Positions 54,301 through 63,826 of a stretch of DNA of 64,000 nucleotides are shown in pieces (position 1 is the stretch's first letter; every line of letters begins with the position of its first letter). This DNA comes from Thermus amyloliquefaciens (GTDB lineage: Bacteria > Deinococcota > Deinococci > Deinococcales > Thermaceae). Under the pieces are notes generated by a model. It worked only from the letters and a program-made list of their open reading frames with translations. It did not search any database and was not told the origin of the DNA. The translations under genes and the position numbers were made by a program. Where the stretch lies: the NCBI RefSeq assembly GCF_000744885.1, contig NZ_JQMV01000003.1, forward strand, positions 992,001 through 1,056,000. The letters are read 5' to 3'.

Positions 54301-54833
54301 ACCTCGTGGGAGGTGCGGAAGCCGTCCATGGCGTGAAGCACCGGGAGGCTTGCCTTCAGGGCGGTGAGGTGGGCGATGGCCGCCAGGTCCTGGGCCGCCT
54401 GGACGGAGTCCGAGACCAAGATGGCCCAACCGGTGGGCCTGACCGCATAGAGGTCCTGGTGGTCTCCAAAGATGGAGAGGGCATGGGTGGCCAGGGCCCG
54501 GGCGGCCACGTGGATGACCCCAGGCAGCGCCTGGCCGGCGATCTTGTACATGTCGGGGATCATGAGGAGGAGGCCTTGGCTGGCGGTGAAGGTGGTGGCC
54601 AAAACCCCTTGCTGGAGGGCTCCGTGGAGGGCCCCGGCCGCCCCACCCTCGGACTGCATCTCCACCACCCGGGGCACCAGCCCCAACAGGTTGGGCTCCC
54701 CCTTGGCTGCCCACTCGTCGCAAAGCTCCGCCATGGGGCTGGAGGGGGTGATGGGGTAGATGGCGATCACCTCGCTCAAGCGGTAGGCCACCCGGGCCAC
54801 CGCCTCGTTGCCGTCCACGGTGATGGGACGCAT
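51330..54833 (-). CDS. nifJ: Pyruvate:ferredoxin (flavodoxin) oxidoreductase, single-chain
   Basis: A 1167-residue homodimeric-type PFOR that oxidises pyruvate to acetyl-CoA and CO2 with ferredoxin as acceptor. Domain order: pyrimidine-binding region ([20 protein letters not shown] at the start), the gamma-type region with [27 protein letters not shown] near 430-456, and two [4Fe-4S] motifs, [16 protein letters not shown] and [15 protein letters not shown]. Then comes the TPP domain with CAGCGETPY, the [20 protein letters not shown] segment, and further Cys at GCSSIYGGN. The ATG at 54833 has GGAGG 8 bases upstream. PFOR is oxygen sensitive in most bacteria. Confidence 0.95.
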   Translation of the reverse strand: [1167 protein letters not shown]

Positions 54834-54890
54834 ACGGTTCACCTCCCTCTCACCATAGCGCCCCCTGGGGTGAAGAATGTCCCCCTGGTG

Positions 54891-54896
54891 TACCCT
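54891..54896 (+). promoter_or_regulatory. -10 box of the small membrane protein gene
   Basis: TACCCT, 6 bases before the ATG at 54903. Confidence 0.4.
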
Positions 54897-54902
54897 GGAG
54901 GC

Positions 54903-55037
54903 ATGTCCATGCGGTACCTCCTGGCTGCGGTCTTCCTGGTGGCGGCCTTCCTTTTGGAGGGCTACAGGCCCTTTTTCCTGCTGCTTGCGGGCCTTGCCCT
55001 CCTGCTCGGCCGGCCCAAAACCTGCCCCCGGCCTTGA
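54903..55037 (+). CDS. Very small hydrophobic membrane protein, unknown
   Basis: 44 residues. Two hydrophobic stretches are separated by a charged turn: RYLLAAVFLVAAFLL (about 4-18), EGYRP, then FFLLLAGLALLLG (about 24-36), with a basic, Cys-containing tail. It is divergent from nifJ and 32 bases upstream of the aminopeptidase gene. A TAnnnT box lies 6 bases before the ATG, as for other genes here. It has no recognisable family and could be a chance frame, though composition and promoter argue for a gene. Confidence 0.5.
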   Translation: MSMRYLLAAVFLVAAFLLEGYRPFFLLLAGLALLLGRPKTCPRP

Positions 55038-55069
55038 CGGAAGGCCTTCCGGAGGGAAGACTTTAGGGC

Positions 55070-56296
55070 GTGAGCGCGTTTCAGGAAAACCTGGAGAAGC
55101 TGGCCGACCTGGCCATCCGCGTGGGGCTGAACCTGGAGAAGGGGCAGGAGGTCATCGCCACCGCCCCCATCGAGGCCGTGGACTTTGTCCGCCTTCTAGC
55201 GGAAAAAGCCTATGGGCACGGGGCCAGCCTCTTCACGGTCATCTATGGGGACAACGCGATAGCCCGCAAGCGGCTTTCCCTGGCGCCCGAGGAAGGCCTG
55301 GACAAGGCCCCGGCCTGGCTCTACGAGGGCATGGCCAAGGCCTTCCGGGAGGGGGCCGCTCGGCTCGCGGTTTCCGGCAACGACCCCAAGGCCCTGGAGG
55401 GCCTCCCCCCAGAACGCATAGGCCGGGCCCAGCAGGCGCAGAGCCGGGCCTACAAACCCGCCCTGGAGGCCATCACCGAGTTCGTCTCCAACTGGACCAT
55501 CGTCCCCTTCGCCCACCCCGGCTGGGCCCGGGCGGTCTTCCCGGACCTTCCCGAGGAGGAGGCGGTGGCCAGGCTCTGGCAGGCCATCTTCCAGGCCACC
55601 CGGGTGGATACCCCCGACCCCGTGGCCGCCTGGGAGGCCCATAACCGAAGCCTTCACGAAAAGGTGGCCTTCCTGAACGCCCAGCGCTTCGCCGCCCTGC
55701 ACTTCCGGGGGCCGGGCACGGACCTCAGGGTGGGCCTGGCGGAGGGCCACCTGTGGCAGGGCGGGGCCACCCCCACCAAGAAGGGGCTTCTTTGCAACCC
55801 CAACCTGCCCACGGAGGAGGTCTTCACCGCCCCCCATCGGGAGCGGGTGGAGGGGATCGTGCGGGCAAGCCGCCCCCTGGCCCTGGGTGGCCAGCTGGTG
55901 GAGGGCATCTGGGCCCGGTTTGAAGGGGGGTATGCGGTGGAGGTGGGGGCGGAAAAGGGGGAGGAGGTCCTTCTCAGGGTCCTCTCCACCGATGAGGGGG
56001 CCCGACGCCTAGGGGAGGTGGCCCTGGTGGCCGCGGATAACCCCATCGCCAAGACGGGCCTGGTCTTCTTTGACACCCTCTTTGACGAAAACGCCGCCAG
56101 CCACATCGCCTTCGGCCAGGCCTATGCGGAGAACCTGGAAGGCCGCCCCACGGGGGAAGCCTTCCGTAGCCGCGGGGGCAACGAGAGCCTGGTGCACATC
56201 GACTGGATGATCGGCTCCGAGGAGGTGGATGTGGACGGCCTCCACCAGGATGGCACCCGGGTACCCCTCATGCGGCAGGGGCGTTGGGTGGTCTAA
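55070..56296 (+). CDS. ampT: Aminopeptidase T (M29 family)
   Basis: A 408-residue metallo-aminopeptidase, the same length and nearly the same sequence as I recall for the T. thermophilus enzyme. Family segments: NLEKGQEVIATAPIEAVDFVRLL, SNWTIVPFAHPGWARAVFP, GHLWQGGATPTKKGLLCNPNLPTEEVFTAPHR (in two parts around 230-262, with a metal-binding Glu), GLVFFDTLFDENAASHIAFGQAY with metal-binding His, and VHIDWMIGSEEVDVDG with the C-terminal His and Asp. The start is GTG. It releases N-terminal amino acids in the cytoplasm. A hairpin terminator follows. Confidence 0.95.
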   Translation: MSAFQENLEKLADLAIRVGLNLEKGQEVIATAPIEAVDFVRLLAEKAYGHGASLFTVIYGDNAIARKRLSLAPEEGLDKAPAWLYEGMAKAFREGAARLAVSGNDPKALEGLPPERIGRAQQAQSRAYKPALEAITEFVSNWTIVPFAHPGWARAVFPDLPEEEAVARLWQAIFQATRVDTPDPVAAWEAHNRSLHEKVAFLNAQRFAALHFRGPGTDLRVGLAEGHLWQGGATPTKKGLLCNPNLPTEEVFTAPHRERVEGIVRASRPLALGGQLVEGIWARFEGGYAVEVGAEKGEEVLLRVLSTDEGARRLGEVALVAADNPIAKTGLVFFDTLFDENAASHIAFGQAYAENLEGRPTGEAFRSRGGNESLVHIDWMIGSEEVDVDGLHQDGTRVPLMRQGRWVV

Positions 56297-56390
56297 GCAC
56301 CCCAGGAGTCCCAGAAAAGCCTTGGGGATGCCCCTTATTCCCTAGCCACCCGTCTGGGACAAGACCCCGTGCCTCGTGGCTAACCTCAGG

Positions 56391-56416
56391 GGACCCTGCG
56401 GTTGCGGGGCCCTTTT
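56391..56416 (+). terminator. Rho-independent terminator after ampT
   Basis: GGACCCTGC and GCGGGGCCC form an imperfect stem with loop GGTT, followed by TTTT. It lies in the convergent gap between ampT and the sulfhydrylase gene. Confidence 0.7.
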
Positions 56417-56420
56417 GTTA

Positions 56421-56438
56421 CTACATTCACGATGTAAG
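56421..56438. repeat. Palindromic repeat, copy D
   Basis: CTACATTCACGATGTAAG reads as CTTACATCGTGAATGTAG on the other strand: an inverted repeat sharing ATCGTGAA with the copies at 4929, 22427 and 23794. It also lies at gene 3' ends. Confidence 0.4.
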
Positions 56439-56461
56439 CGGCTAGGGAAATCCTTCCCCCC

Positions 56462-57808
<1,347 letters not shown>

Positions 57809-57840
57809 TTAGGCCGTTCTCGGGAAGCCGGGCAGACGTC

Positions 57841-58254
57841 CTAACGCACCAAGAGCACGGGGCAAGGAGCCTCCGCCACCACCTTCTGGCTTTGGCTCCC
57901 CAAAAAGAGGCTTCCCACGGCCCCAAGGCCCCGCGTGCCCATAACGATCAGGTCTGCCCTTTCCCCCAAGGCCGCTTCCAGGATGGCCTCCGCAGGGCGG
58001 CCCTCGAGGAGCAGGGCATCCTCCTGGGGGATCCCCGTCCGCTCCCTGGCCTCCGCCAGCACCTTCTCCGCCCGCTCCAAGCGCCGTTTCAGGGCCTCCT
58101 GGAAGAAGGGCTCCCCCAGGTAATCGGGGACGGGCTCGTAGACATGCACCACCACCAGCCTGGCCCCGTGGGCCAAAGCCTCCGCCTTGGCCACATCCGC
58201 CGCCCGCTTGGCGTGGTCCGAACCGTCATAGGCCAGGAGGATGGTCTTGAACAT
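57841..58254 (-). CDS. Universal stress protein (UspA family, ATP-binding type)
   Basis: A 137-residue single Usp domain. KTILLAYDGSDHAKRAADVA begins the nucleotide-binding fold, and the ATP-binding GTRGLGAVGSLFLGSQSQKVVAEAPCPVLLVR at 105-136 (G-2x-G-9x-G-S/T pattern) is intact. It starts 12 bases after the hsp33 stop on the same strand, so the two stress genes are probably co-transcribed. Confidence 0.9.
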   Translation of the reverse strand: MFKTILLAYDGSDHAKRAADVAKAEALAHGARLVVVHVYEPVPDYLGEPFFQEALKRRLERAEKVLAEARERTGIPQEDALLLEGRPAEAILEAALGERADLIVMGTRGLGAVGSLFLGSQSQKVVAEAPCPVLLVR

Positions 58255-58266
58255 GGCCTCAGCTTA

Positions 58267-59292
58267 TCAAGCTTGGGCCCGCCCTTCCGAGGGGATCTCC
58301 ACCTTGCGCCCACAGCGGCAGGTATTCCCCTCAATGCGGAAAAGGGTGCCGTCCGCCCTAGGGTAAAGCCAAAGGGTGCCGCAGTCGGGGCAGCGCACCT
58401 CCGCCACCAAAGAGCGGATCTCCTCCGGGGAGAAGCGGTAAACCTCCCCACACCAGTGGCAGACCACCTCCGCTCCCCCCTCCTTCACGATCATGTCCTC
58501 CCGCTCCTCGGGGGTGAAGAAGACCAGGGCCTCCAGGGCCTTCTCCCGGTTGCACCGGCAGCGGAAGCGGGCGGGGATCTCGTTCAGGGGGTAGCCCAGG
58601 GCCCGGAGGTCCGTGCGCTCAAACCCAAGCCCCGCCAGGAGCACCTCCAGGGCTCCCTCCAAGCCCCTTTCCTTGAGGAGGGGCGTGAGGCCCGTGAGGC
58701 CCGAAAGGTTGTCCTCCAGGCGCTTCAGCACCTCCTCCGGGGCCTCGGGCATCACCTGCACCGCCACGCCCCCCGCCACGTCCACCTCCCCTTCCCCCTT
58801 CACCCGCACCCCTAGGAGGACGGCGGAGGGGATCTGCTCCGACTGCCAAAGGTAATGGGCCAGGTCCTCGGCGATCTCCCCGGAGACCAGGGGCACCGTG
58901 CTGGTGTAGATCTCCCCATTCGGGAGGCTCCGGTCCACCCGCAAGACCCCGGCGCCCACCAGCTCGCCCACGTTGAGCTTCCCGTCGGGGCGTAGGGGGA
59001 CCTCCGCCCGGGAGTTTTGCACGTAGCCCCGCACGTGGCCTTGGGCGTCCGCCTCCACCACCAGCCCCCCCAGGGGCCCGGTCCCCTCGAGGCGCAGGGT
59101 GAGGCGCTCCTTGGGGGTCTTGAGGAGAAGCTGGGCCAGGAGGAGGGCCCCGGTCATGGCCCGGCCCAAGGCGGCGGTGGCCGTGGGGGAAAGGCCATGC
59201 CGCCTGCGGGCCTCCTCCACCACATCCCCCGTCTCCGCCGCCACCACCCGCAGGTGGCCCTCCCCCGCCAAGCCCCTAAGGATCCGTCCCAT
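58267..59292 (-). CDS. hslO: Redox-regulated chaperone Hsp33 with an extra C-terminal cysteine-rich tail
   Basis: 341 residues; ordinary Hsp33 has about 290. The N-terminal chaperone core has AMTGALLLAQLLLKTPKERLTLRLEGTGPLG (about 45-75) and GEIAEDLAHYLWQSEQIPSAVLLGV (about 138-162). The zinc/redox domain has Cys245-x-Cys247 (RCRCNRE) and Cys278-x2-Cys281 (CHWCGEVY), where oxidation would unfold the linker and activate the chaperone. After the normal end (about 297) comes CPDCGTLWLY and CRCG, with Cys301, Cys304, Cys325 and Cys327: a second zinc-ribbon-like set in the reverse order. The ATG at 59292 follows CATAAT by 8 bases. Confidence 0.9.
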   Translation of the reverse strand: MGRILRGLAGEGHLRVVAAETGDVVEEARRRHGLSPTATAALGRAMTGALLLAQLLLKTPKERLTLRLEGTGPLGGLVVEADAQGHVRGYVQNSRAEVPLRPDGKLNVGELVGAGVLRVDRSLPNGEIYTSTVPLVSGEIAEDLAHYLWQSEQIPSAVLLGVRVKGEGEVDVAGGVAVQVMPEAPEEVLKRLEDNLSGLTGLTPLLKERGLEGALEVLLAGLGFERTDLRALGYPLNEIPARFRCRCNREKALEALVFFTPEEREDMIVKEGGAEVVCHWCGEVYRFSPEEIRSLVAEVRCPDCGTLWLYPRADGTLFRIEGNTCRCGRKVEIPSEGRAQA

Positions 59293-59300
59293 ACCCCGCC

Positions 59301-59321
59301 ATTATGCCACGGGCCTATAAT
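59301..59321. promoter_or_regulatory. Back-to-back -10 boxes for hslO and cysS
   Basis: ATTATG (59301-59306) is CATAAT on the minus strand, 8 bases before the hslO start. TATAAT (59316-59321) is 7 bases before the cysS start. Both transcripts would be leaderless or nearly so, and only 36 bases separate the two start codons. Confidence 0.7.
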
Positions 59322-59328
59322 GGCCCAC

Positions 59329-60774
59329 ATGGGCCTTCGCATCTACGACACCCTGCAAAGGGCCAAGGTGGACTTCACCCCTGCCACCCCGGGGCACGTG
59401 GGGATCTACGTGTGCGGCCCCACCGTGTACTCCGACCCCCACCTGGGCCACGCCCGGGGGCCCATCGTCTACGATGTGCTCCGCCGCTACCTCCTCCACC
59501 AGGGGTACAAGGTGCGCTTTGTCTCCAACATCACCGACGTGGGCCACCTCACCGACGACGCCGACCAAGGGGAGGACAAGATCCTCAAGCGGGCCAAACT
59601 GGAACAGCTCGAGCCCATGGAGGTGGCGGAGAAGTACACCTGGAGTTACTTTGACGCCATGGCCGCCCTGAACGTGCTCCGCCCCTCCATCGCCCCCAGG
59701 GCCAGCGGCCACATACCGGAACAGATTGAGCTCACGGAAAGGCTCCTGCGGCTTGGCTTCGCCTACGAACGCCAGGGAAGCGTTTACTTCCGGGTAAGGG
59801 CCTTCCCCCAGTATGGGAAGCTATCGGGAAAGCGTTTGGAAGAACTCCGGGCAGGGGCCAGGGTGGAGGTGCGGGAGGAGAAGGAGGACCCCCTGGACTT
59901 CGCCCTTTGGAAGGCGGCCGAGCCCGGCCACCTCATGCGCTGGAAAAGCCCCTGGGGCGAGGGCTACCCGGGTTGGCACATCGAGTGCACCGCCATGAGC
60001 CTCAAGTACCTCGGGGAGGGGTTTGACCTCCACGCCGGGGGCATTGACCTCCAGTTTCCCCACCACGAGTGCGAGATCGCCCAGGCGGAAGCGGCGGGCT
60101 ACCGCTTTGCCCGCCACTGGATGCACCACAACCACGTGCTCCTGGAAGGGGAAAAGATGGCCAAGAGCACGGGGCACCTGGTCCTCCTCCACGACCTCCT
60201 AAGGGCCCACGAGCCCATGGCCCTGCGGTTTTACCTCCTGCAGACCCACTACCGCAGCCCCATGGACTTCACCTGGGAGGGCCTCGAGGCGGCCAAGCGG
60301 GGGTATGCCCGGCTCCTCACCGCCTACCGCGAGGTCCGGACCCATCTGAAGACGGCAGGCCCGGGCACCACCCCGGAGCTGGAAAGGGCGCTGGACGCTC
60401 TGGAAAGGGACTTCCTGGAGGCCATAGAGGACGACCTCGGCACCCCGGAGGCCCTGGCCGCCTTTTTCACCTTCCTCCCCGAGCTGAACAGGCTCCTCCC
60501 CGAGGCCAAGGGGGACACCCTAAGGCGCACCGCCCAGGTCTTCCACACCCTGGGGGAAGGCATCCTGGGCCTCTTCCCGGAAAGGGTTCTGGAGGAAAAG
60601 GTATCAGGCCCCCTCTTGGAGGGCCTCATCGCCCTGCTTCTAGAGCTTCGCGAGGAGGCCCGGCGGGCCAAGGACTACGCCAAAAGCGACCTGATCCGGG
60701 AAAGGCTTAAGGCGCTAGGGGTTATCGTGGAGGACACCAAGGAAGGCCCCAAGTGGCGGCTCGCCCTGGAGTAG
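59329..60774 (+). CDS. cysS: Cysteinyl-tRNA synthetase
   Basis: 481 residues. A class I synthetase that charges tRNA-Cys. The zinc ligand Cys in [18 protein letters not shown] lies beside the HIGH-like HLGH (about 22-40), [16 protein letters not shown] follows, and [15 protein letters not shown] with [21 protein letters not shown] contains the remaining zinc ligands. The KMSKS loop appears as KMAKSTG. The C-terminal anticodon domain is shorter than in E. coli. I start at the ATG 7 bases after TATAAT, not at earlier in-frame codons that overlap the hslO gene. Confidence 0.95.
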   Translation: MGLRIYDTLQRAKVDFTPATPGHVGIYVCGPTVYSDPHLGHARGPIVYDVLRRYLLHQGYKVRFVSNITDVGHLTDDADQGEDKILKRAKLEQLEPMEVAEKYTWSYFDAMAALNVLRPSIAPRASGHIPEQIELTERLLRLGFAYERQGSVYFRVRAFPQYGKLSGKRLEELRAGARVEVREEKEDPLDFALWKAAEPGHLMRWKSPWGEGYPGWHIECTAMSLKYLGEGFDLHAGGIDLQFPHHECEIAQAEAAGYRFARHWMHHNHVLLEGEKMAKSTGHLVLLHDLLRAHEPMALRFYLLQTHYRSPMDFTWEGLEAAKRGYARLLTAYREVRTHLKTAGPGTTPELERALDALERDFLEAIEDDLGTPEALAAFFTFLPELNRLLPEAKGDTLRRTAQVFHTLGEGILGLFPERVLEEKVSGPLLEGLIALLLELREEARRAKDYAKSDLIRERLKALGVIVEDTKEGPKWRLALE

Positions 60775-60833
60775 CCCGCTCAAGGGGTTCCCTGGGGTAA
60801 CCCCACCTTAGCTGGATTTCTGGGGCATAGGAG

Positions 60834-60864
60834 TACCCCGCCGGGGCCAAGCCCCGGCGGGGTA
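60834..60864. terminator. Bidirectional hairpin terminator between cysS and fadE
   Basis: TACCCCGCCGGGGC and GCCCCGGCGGGGTA form a perfect 14-bp stem with loop CAA, between convergent genes. Confidence 0.75.
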
Positions 60865-60876
60865 AGGCCCTTAGGT

Positions 60877-62610
60877 TTAACGGGGGATGGGGTAGCCCTC
60901 CGCCTCGAGGACCCTCTCCGCCACCTCCCGCCTCAGGGCCACCAGGTCCGCGGGCTCGTGCTTGGTGAGCCTGCGGGCGGCGGAGTAGACCACCCGGGCC
61001 TCATCCCCTTCCACCAGGCGGGGCAGCACGGAAAGGGCCGAGGCCTGGGCCCGGTCCAGGGCCTGGAGCAGGTAGAGCCGGGCCATGGCCTGGGCCACGC
61101 CCCCAAGCCTGCGGGCCCGGAGGAGGGCGCTTTCCGCGGCATAGGTGTCGATGAGGATGTCCGCCGCCACCCCCAGGACCTCCTGCTCCTCCTCCAGCTT
61201 CTCCCCGTACCTCTGGGCCGCCAGGCCCGCCACCATGAGGGCCAGCTTCTTGAGGTTTTGCACCTGGTGCACCTCCAGGTCCTCGGGCTCCTCAAAGCTG
61301 GGCTCCAAGAGCTCCTTCTGGAGCCTCATGGCCGCCTGGAAGAGGGGAAGCTGCCCCTTCAGGGCCCGCCTCAGGAGCATCCCGGGGATGAGGAGGCGGT
61401 TGATCTCGTTGGTGCCCTCAAAGATGCGGTTGATGCGGGCGTCCCGGTAGGCCCGCTCGATGGGGTACTCCTGGGAGTAGCCGTAGCCCCCGTGGATCTG
61501 CACCCCCTCGTCCACCACGTAGTCCAGCACCTCCGAGCCCAGCACCTTGATGATGCTGGCCTCCACCGCGTACTCCTCAATGCCCGCCATCACCGCCTCA
61601 GGGCCCTTCTTCCCCAAAAGGGCCTCATCGATCAGGCCCACGGTGCGGTAAACGGCGCTCTCGGCGGCGTAGATGCGGGAGGCCATCTCCCCGAGCTTCT
61701 GCTTGATGAGCCCGAAGCTCCCGATGGGCCGGCCGAACTGGTGCCGCTCCTTGGCGTACTTGGCGGAAAGCTCCAAGGCCCTTTTGGCCCCGCCCACCGC
61801 CCCGGCGCCCAGCTTGTAGCGGCCCACGTTGAGGACGTTGAAGGCGATCTTGTGCCCCTTGCCGATCTCCCCCAGGACGTTCTCCACGGGCACCTTCACG
61901 TCCTCCAGGATCACCTGCCGGGTGCTGGAGGCCTTGATGCCCATCTTCTTCTCCTCGGGGCCAAAGGAGAGGCCGGGGGTGCCCCGCTCCACCAGGAAGG
62001 CGGTAAAATGCTCCCCATCCACCTTGGCGAAGACGGTGAAGAGCTGGGCGAAGCCGGCGTTGGAGATCCACTGCTTGACCCCGTTCAGGACGTAGTGCTT
62101 GCCATCTTCGGAAAGGGTGGCCCGGGTTTTGGCCGAAAGGGCATCGGAGCCCGAACCCGGCTCCGTAAGGCAGTAGGCGGCGATCCACTCCCCGCTGGCC
62201 AGCTTGGGAAGGTACTTTTGCTTTTGCTCCTCGGTGCCGAAGTAGACCAAGGGCAGGGTACCGATGGAGGTGTGGGCCCCGTAGGTCACGGAGAAGCCCC
62301 CCGAACCGGAAAGCTCCTCCGCCACCACCGTGGAGATCACCTTGGGCAGGTCCAGCCCCCCGTACTCCTCGGGCACGTCAATGGCGAGAAGCCCCAGCTC
62401 CCCCGCCTTTCGCATGAGGGGGACGTTCAGCTCCAGCTCCCCATGCTCCATGCGCTCCAAGAGGGGAAGGACCTCCTTCTCCACGAAGGTGCGGGTGGTA
62501 CGGGCGATCTCCTTGACGCTCTCGTCAAAATCCTCGGGGGTGTAGATCCGCTCAGGAGCCTCCAGCAACCAACCCCCGCCCCTGTGCCAAAGCTTCTTTT
62601 CCTCGGTCAT
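60877..62610 (-). CDS. fadE: Long acyl-CoA dehydrogenase (FadE type) with C-terminal extension
   Basis: 577 residues, longer than the classical 380. The core covers about 25-410: YCLTEPGSGSDALSAKT, NGVKQWISNAGFA, ERHQFGRPIGSFGLIKQKLGEMA, VDEGVQIHGGYGYSQEYPIERAYRDARINRIFEGTNEINR (spread over about 360-400) with the catalytic Glu. A C-terminal helical domain of about 165 residues follows, as in very-long-chain-type bacterial FadE proteins. It starts 9 bases after the thiolase stop and is part of the fadB-thiolase-fadE operon on the minus strand. Confidence 0.93.
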   Translation of the reverse strand: MTEEKKLWHRGGGWLLEAPERIYTPEDFDESVKEIARTTRTFVEKEVLPLLERMEHGELELNVPLMRKAGELGLLAIDVPEEYGGLDLPKVISTVVAEELSGSGGFSVTYGAHTSIGTLPLVYFGTEEQKQKYLPKLASGEWIAAYCLTEPGSGSDALSAKTRATLSEDGKHYVLNGVKQWISNAGFAQLFTVFAKVDGEHFTAFLVERGTPGLSFGPEEKKMGIKASSTRQVILEDVKVPVENVLGEIGKGHKIAFNVLNVGRYKLGAGAVGGAKRALELSAKYAKERHQFGRPIGSFGLIKQKLGEMASRIYAAESAVYRTVGLIDEALLGKKGPEAVMAGIEEYAVEASIIKVLGSEVLDYVVDEGVQIHGGYGYSQEYPIERAYRDARINRIFEGTNEINRLLIPGMLLRRALKGQLPLFQAAMRLQKELLEPSFEEPEDLEVHQVQNLKKLALMVAGLAAQRYGEKLEEEQEVLGVAADILIDTYAAESALLRARRLGGVAQAMARLYLLQALDRAQASALSVLPRLVEGDEARVVYSAARRLTKHEPADLVALRREVAERVLEAEGYPIPR

Positions 62611-62619
62611 GGCCTCCTC

Positions 62620-63813
62620 CTAAGCTGGGTATACCTCAAAGACCCCGGCGGCCCCCATGCCGCCGCCGATGCACATGGTCACCAAGCCATACCCCCCGCC
62701 CCGCCGCCCCAGCTCGGCGATGAGCTGGGCGGTGAGCTTGGCCCCGGTGGCCCCCAAGGGGTGGCCCAGGGCGATGGCTCCGCCGTTCACGTTGGTCCTT
62801 TCCTCCGGCATTCCCAGGGTGCGCATCACCGCCAGCACCTGGGCGGCAAAGGCCTCGTTGAACTCGATGAGGTCGATCTCTTCCAGGGAAAGCCCGGCCC
62901 GCTCCAAGGCCTTGGGCACCGCCTTGACGGGGCCAATGCCCATCACATCGGGCTCCACCCCCGCCACGGCGAAGCTGACGAAGCGGGCAAGGGGCTTTAG
63001 GCCCAAAGCCTCCGCCTTCTCCCGGCTCATGACCACCACCGCCGCCGCCCCATCGGAGTAGGGGCTGGCGTTCCCCGCGGTTACCGTGCCGCCCTTTTTG
63101 AAGGCAGGCCGCAACTTGGCCAAGGCCTCCAGGGAGGTCTCGGGCCGCACGGTCTCGTCCCGCTCAAAAAGCGCCTCCTCCACCACCTTCTTGGTTCCTT
63201 CGTAGCGCACCCTCGGGACCCGGATGGGCACCACCTCGGTGAACCGCCCCTCCGCCCAGGCCTTCGCCGCCCTTTGGTGGCTCCTTAGGGCCCAGCGGTC
63301 CTGGTCCTCCCGGCTGATGCCAAAGCGCTCCGCCACCCTCTCGGCGGTGAAGCCCATGCCGATGTAGGTGGAATAGCCCTCCGGGCTCCACTCCGTGGGG
63401 GTGAGGTCGGGGTGGAGGCGGGTGTGGAAGCCCGACATGGGCACCTGGCTCATCATCTCCACCCCGCCAGCCAGGACCGCATCCGCCATGCCCGTCATCA
63501 CCGCCTGGGCGGCCATGGCGATGGTCTGGAGGCCAGAGGAGCAAAAGCGGTTGACGGTGGCCCCCGCCACCTCCACGGGGAAACCCGCCCGCAGGAGGGC
63601 CAGCCGGGCGATGTTGAGCCCCTGGGCCGCCTCCGGCATGGCGCACCCCCAGAGGACGTCCTCGAGCTCCTTGGGGTCCAGGCCCACCCGCTCCACCGCC
63701 TGCCGCATCACCTGGGCGGAAAGGTCCACCGGGTGGAGGGCGGCCAAGGCCCCGTCCTTCTTGCCCCGGGCCACGGGGCTACGAACCGCACTGACGATTA
63801 CCGCTTCCCGCAT
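62620..63813 (-). CDS. fadA: 3-ketoacyl-CoA thiolase / acetyl-CoA acyltransferase
   Basis: 397 residues. The nucleophile is Cys91 in [23 protein letters not shown] is the version found in FadA/mitochondrial-type thiolases. The C-terminal His and Cys are in [17 protein letters not shown] and [20 protein letters not shown] precedes the ATG. It lies between the end of the fadB-like gene (13 bases) and fadE (9 bases), completing a compact beta-oxidation operon. Confidence 0.94.
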   Translation of the reverse strand: MREAVIVSAVRSPVARGKKDGALAALHPVDLSAQVMRQAVERVGLDPKELEDVLWGCAMPEAAQGLNIARLALLRAGFPVEVAGATVNRFCSSGLQTIAMAAQAVMTGMADAVLAGGVEMMSQVPMSGFHTRLHPDLTPTEWSPEGYSTYIGMGFTAERVAERFGISREDQDRWALRSHQRAAKAWAEGRFTEVVPIRVPRVRYEGTKKVVEEALFERDETVRPETSLEALAKLRPAFKKGGTVTAGNASPYSDGAAAVVVMSREKAEALGLKPLARFVSFAVAGVEPDVMGIGPVKAVPKALERAGLSLEEIDLIEFNEAFAAQVLAVMRTLGMPEERTNVNGGAIALGHPLGATGAKLTAQLIAELGRRGGGYGLVTMCIGGGMGAAGVFEVYPA

Positions 63814-63826
63814 GGTTTCACCTCAT

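Noticed and set aside
53442-55037. 531-codon plus-strand frame ending in the small membrane protein
   Set aside because: Most of it is antisense to nifJ. Only the last 44 codons, from 54903, have hydrophobic protein character and a promoter.
60958-63000. 680-codon plus-strand frame opposite fadE and the thiolase
   Set aside because: Antisense shadow of two well-supported genes; composition is dominated by Gly, Pro, His and Leu with no recognisable domain.
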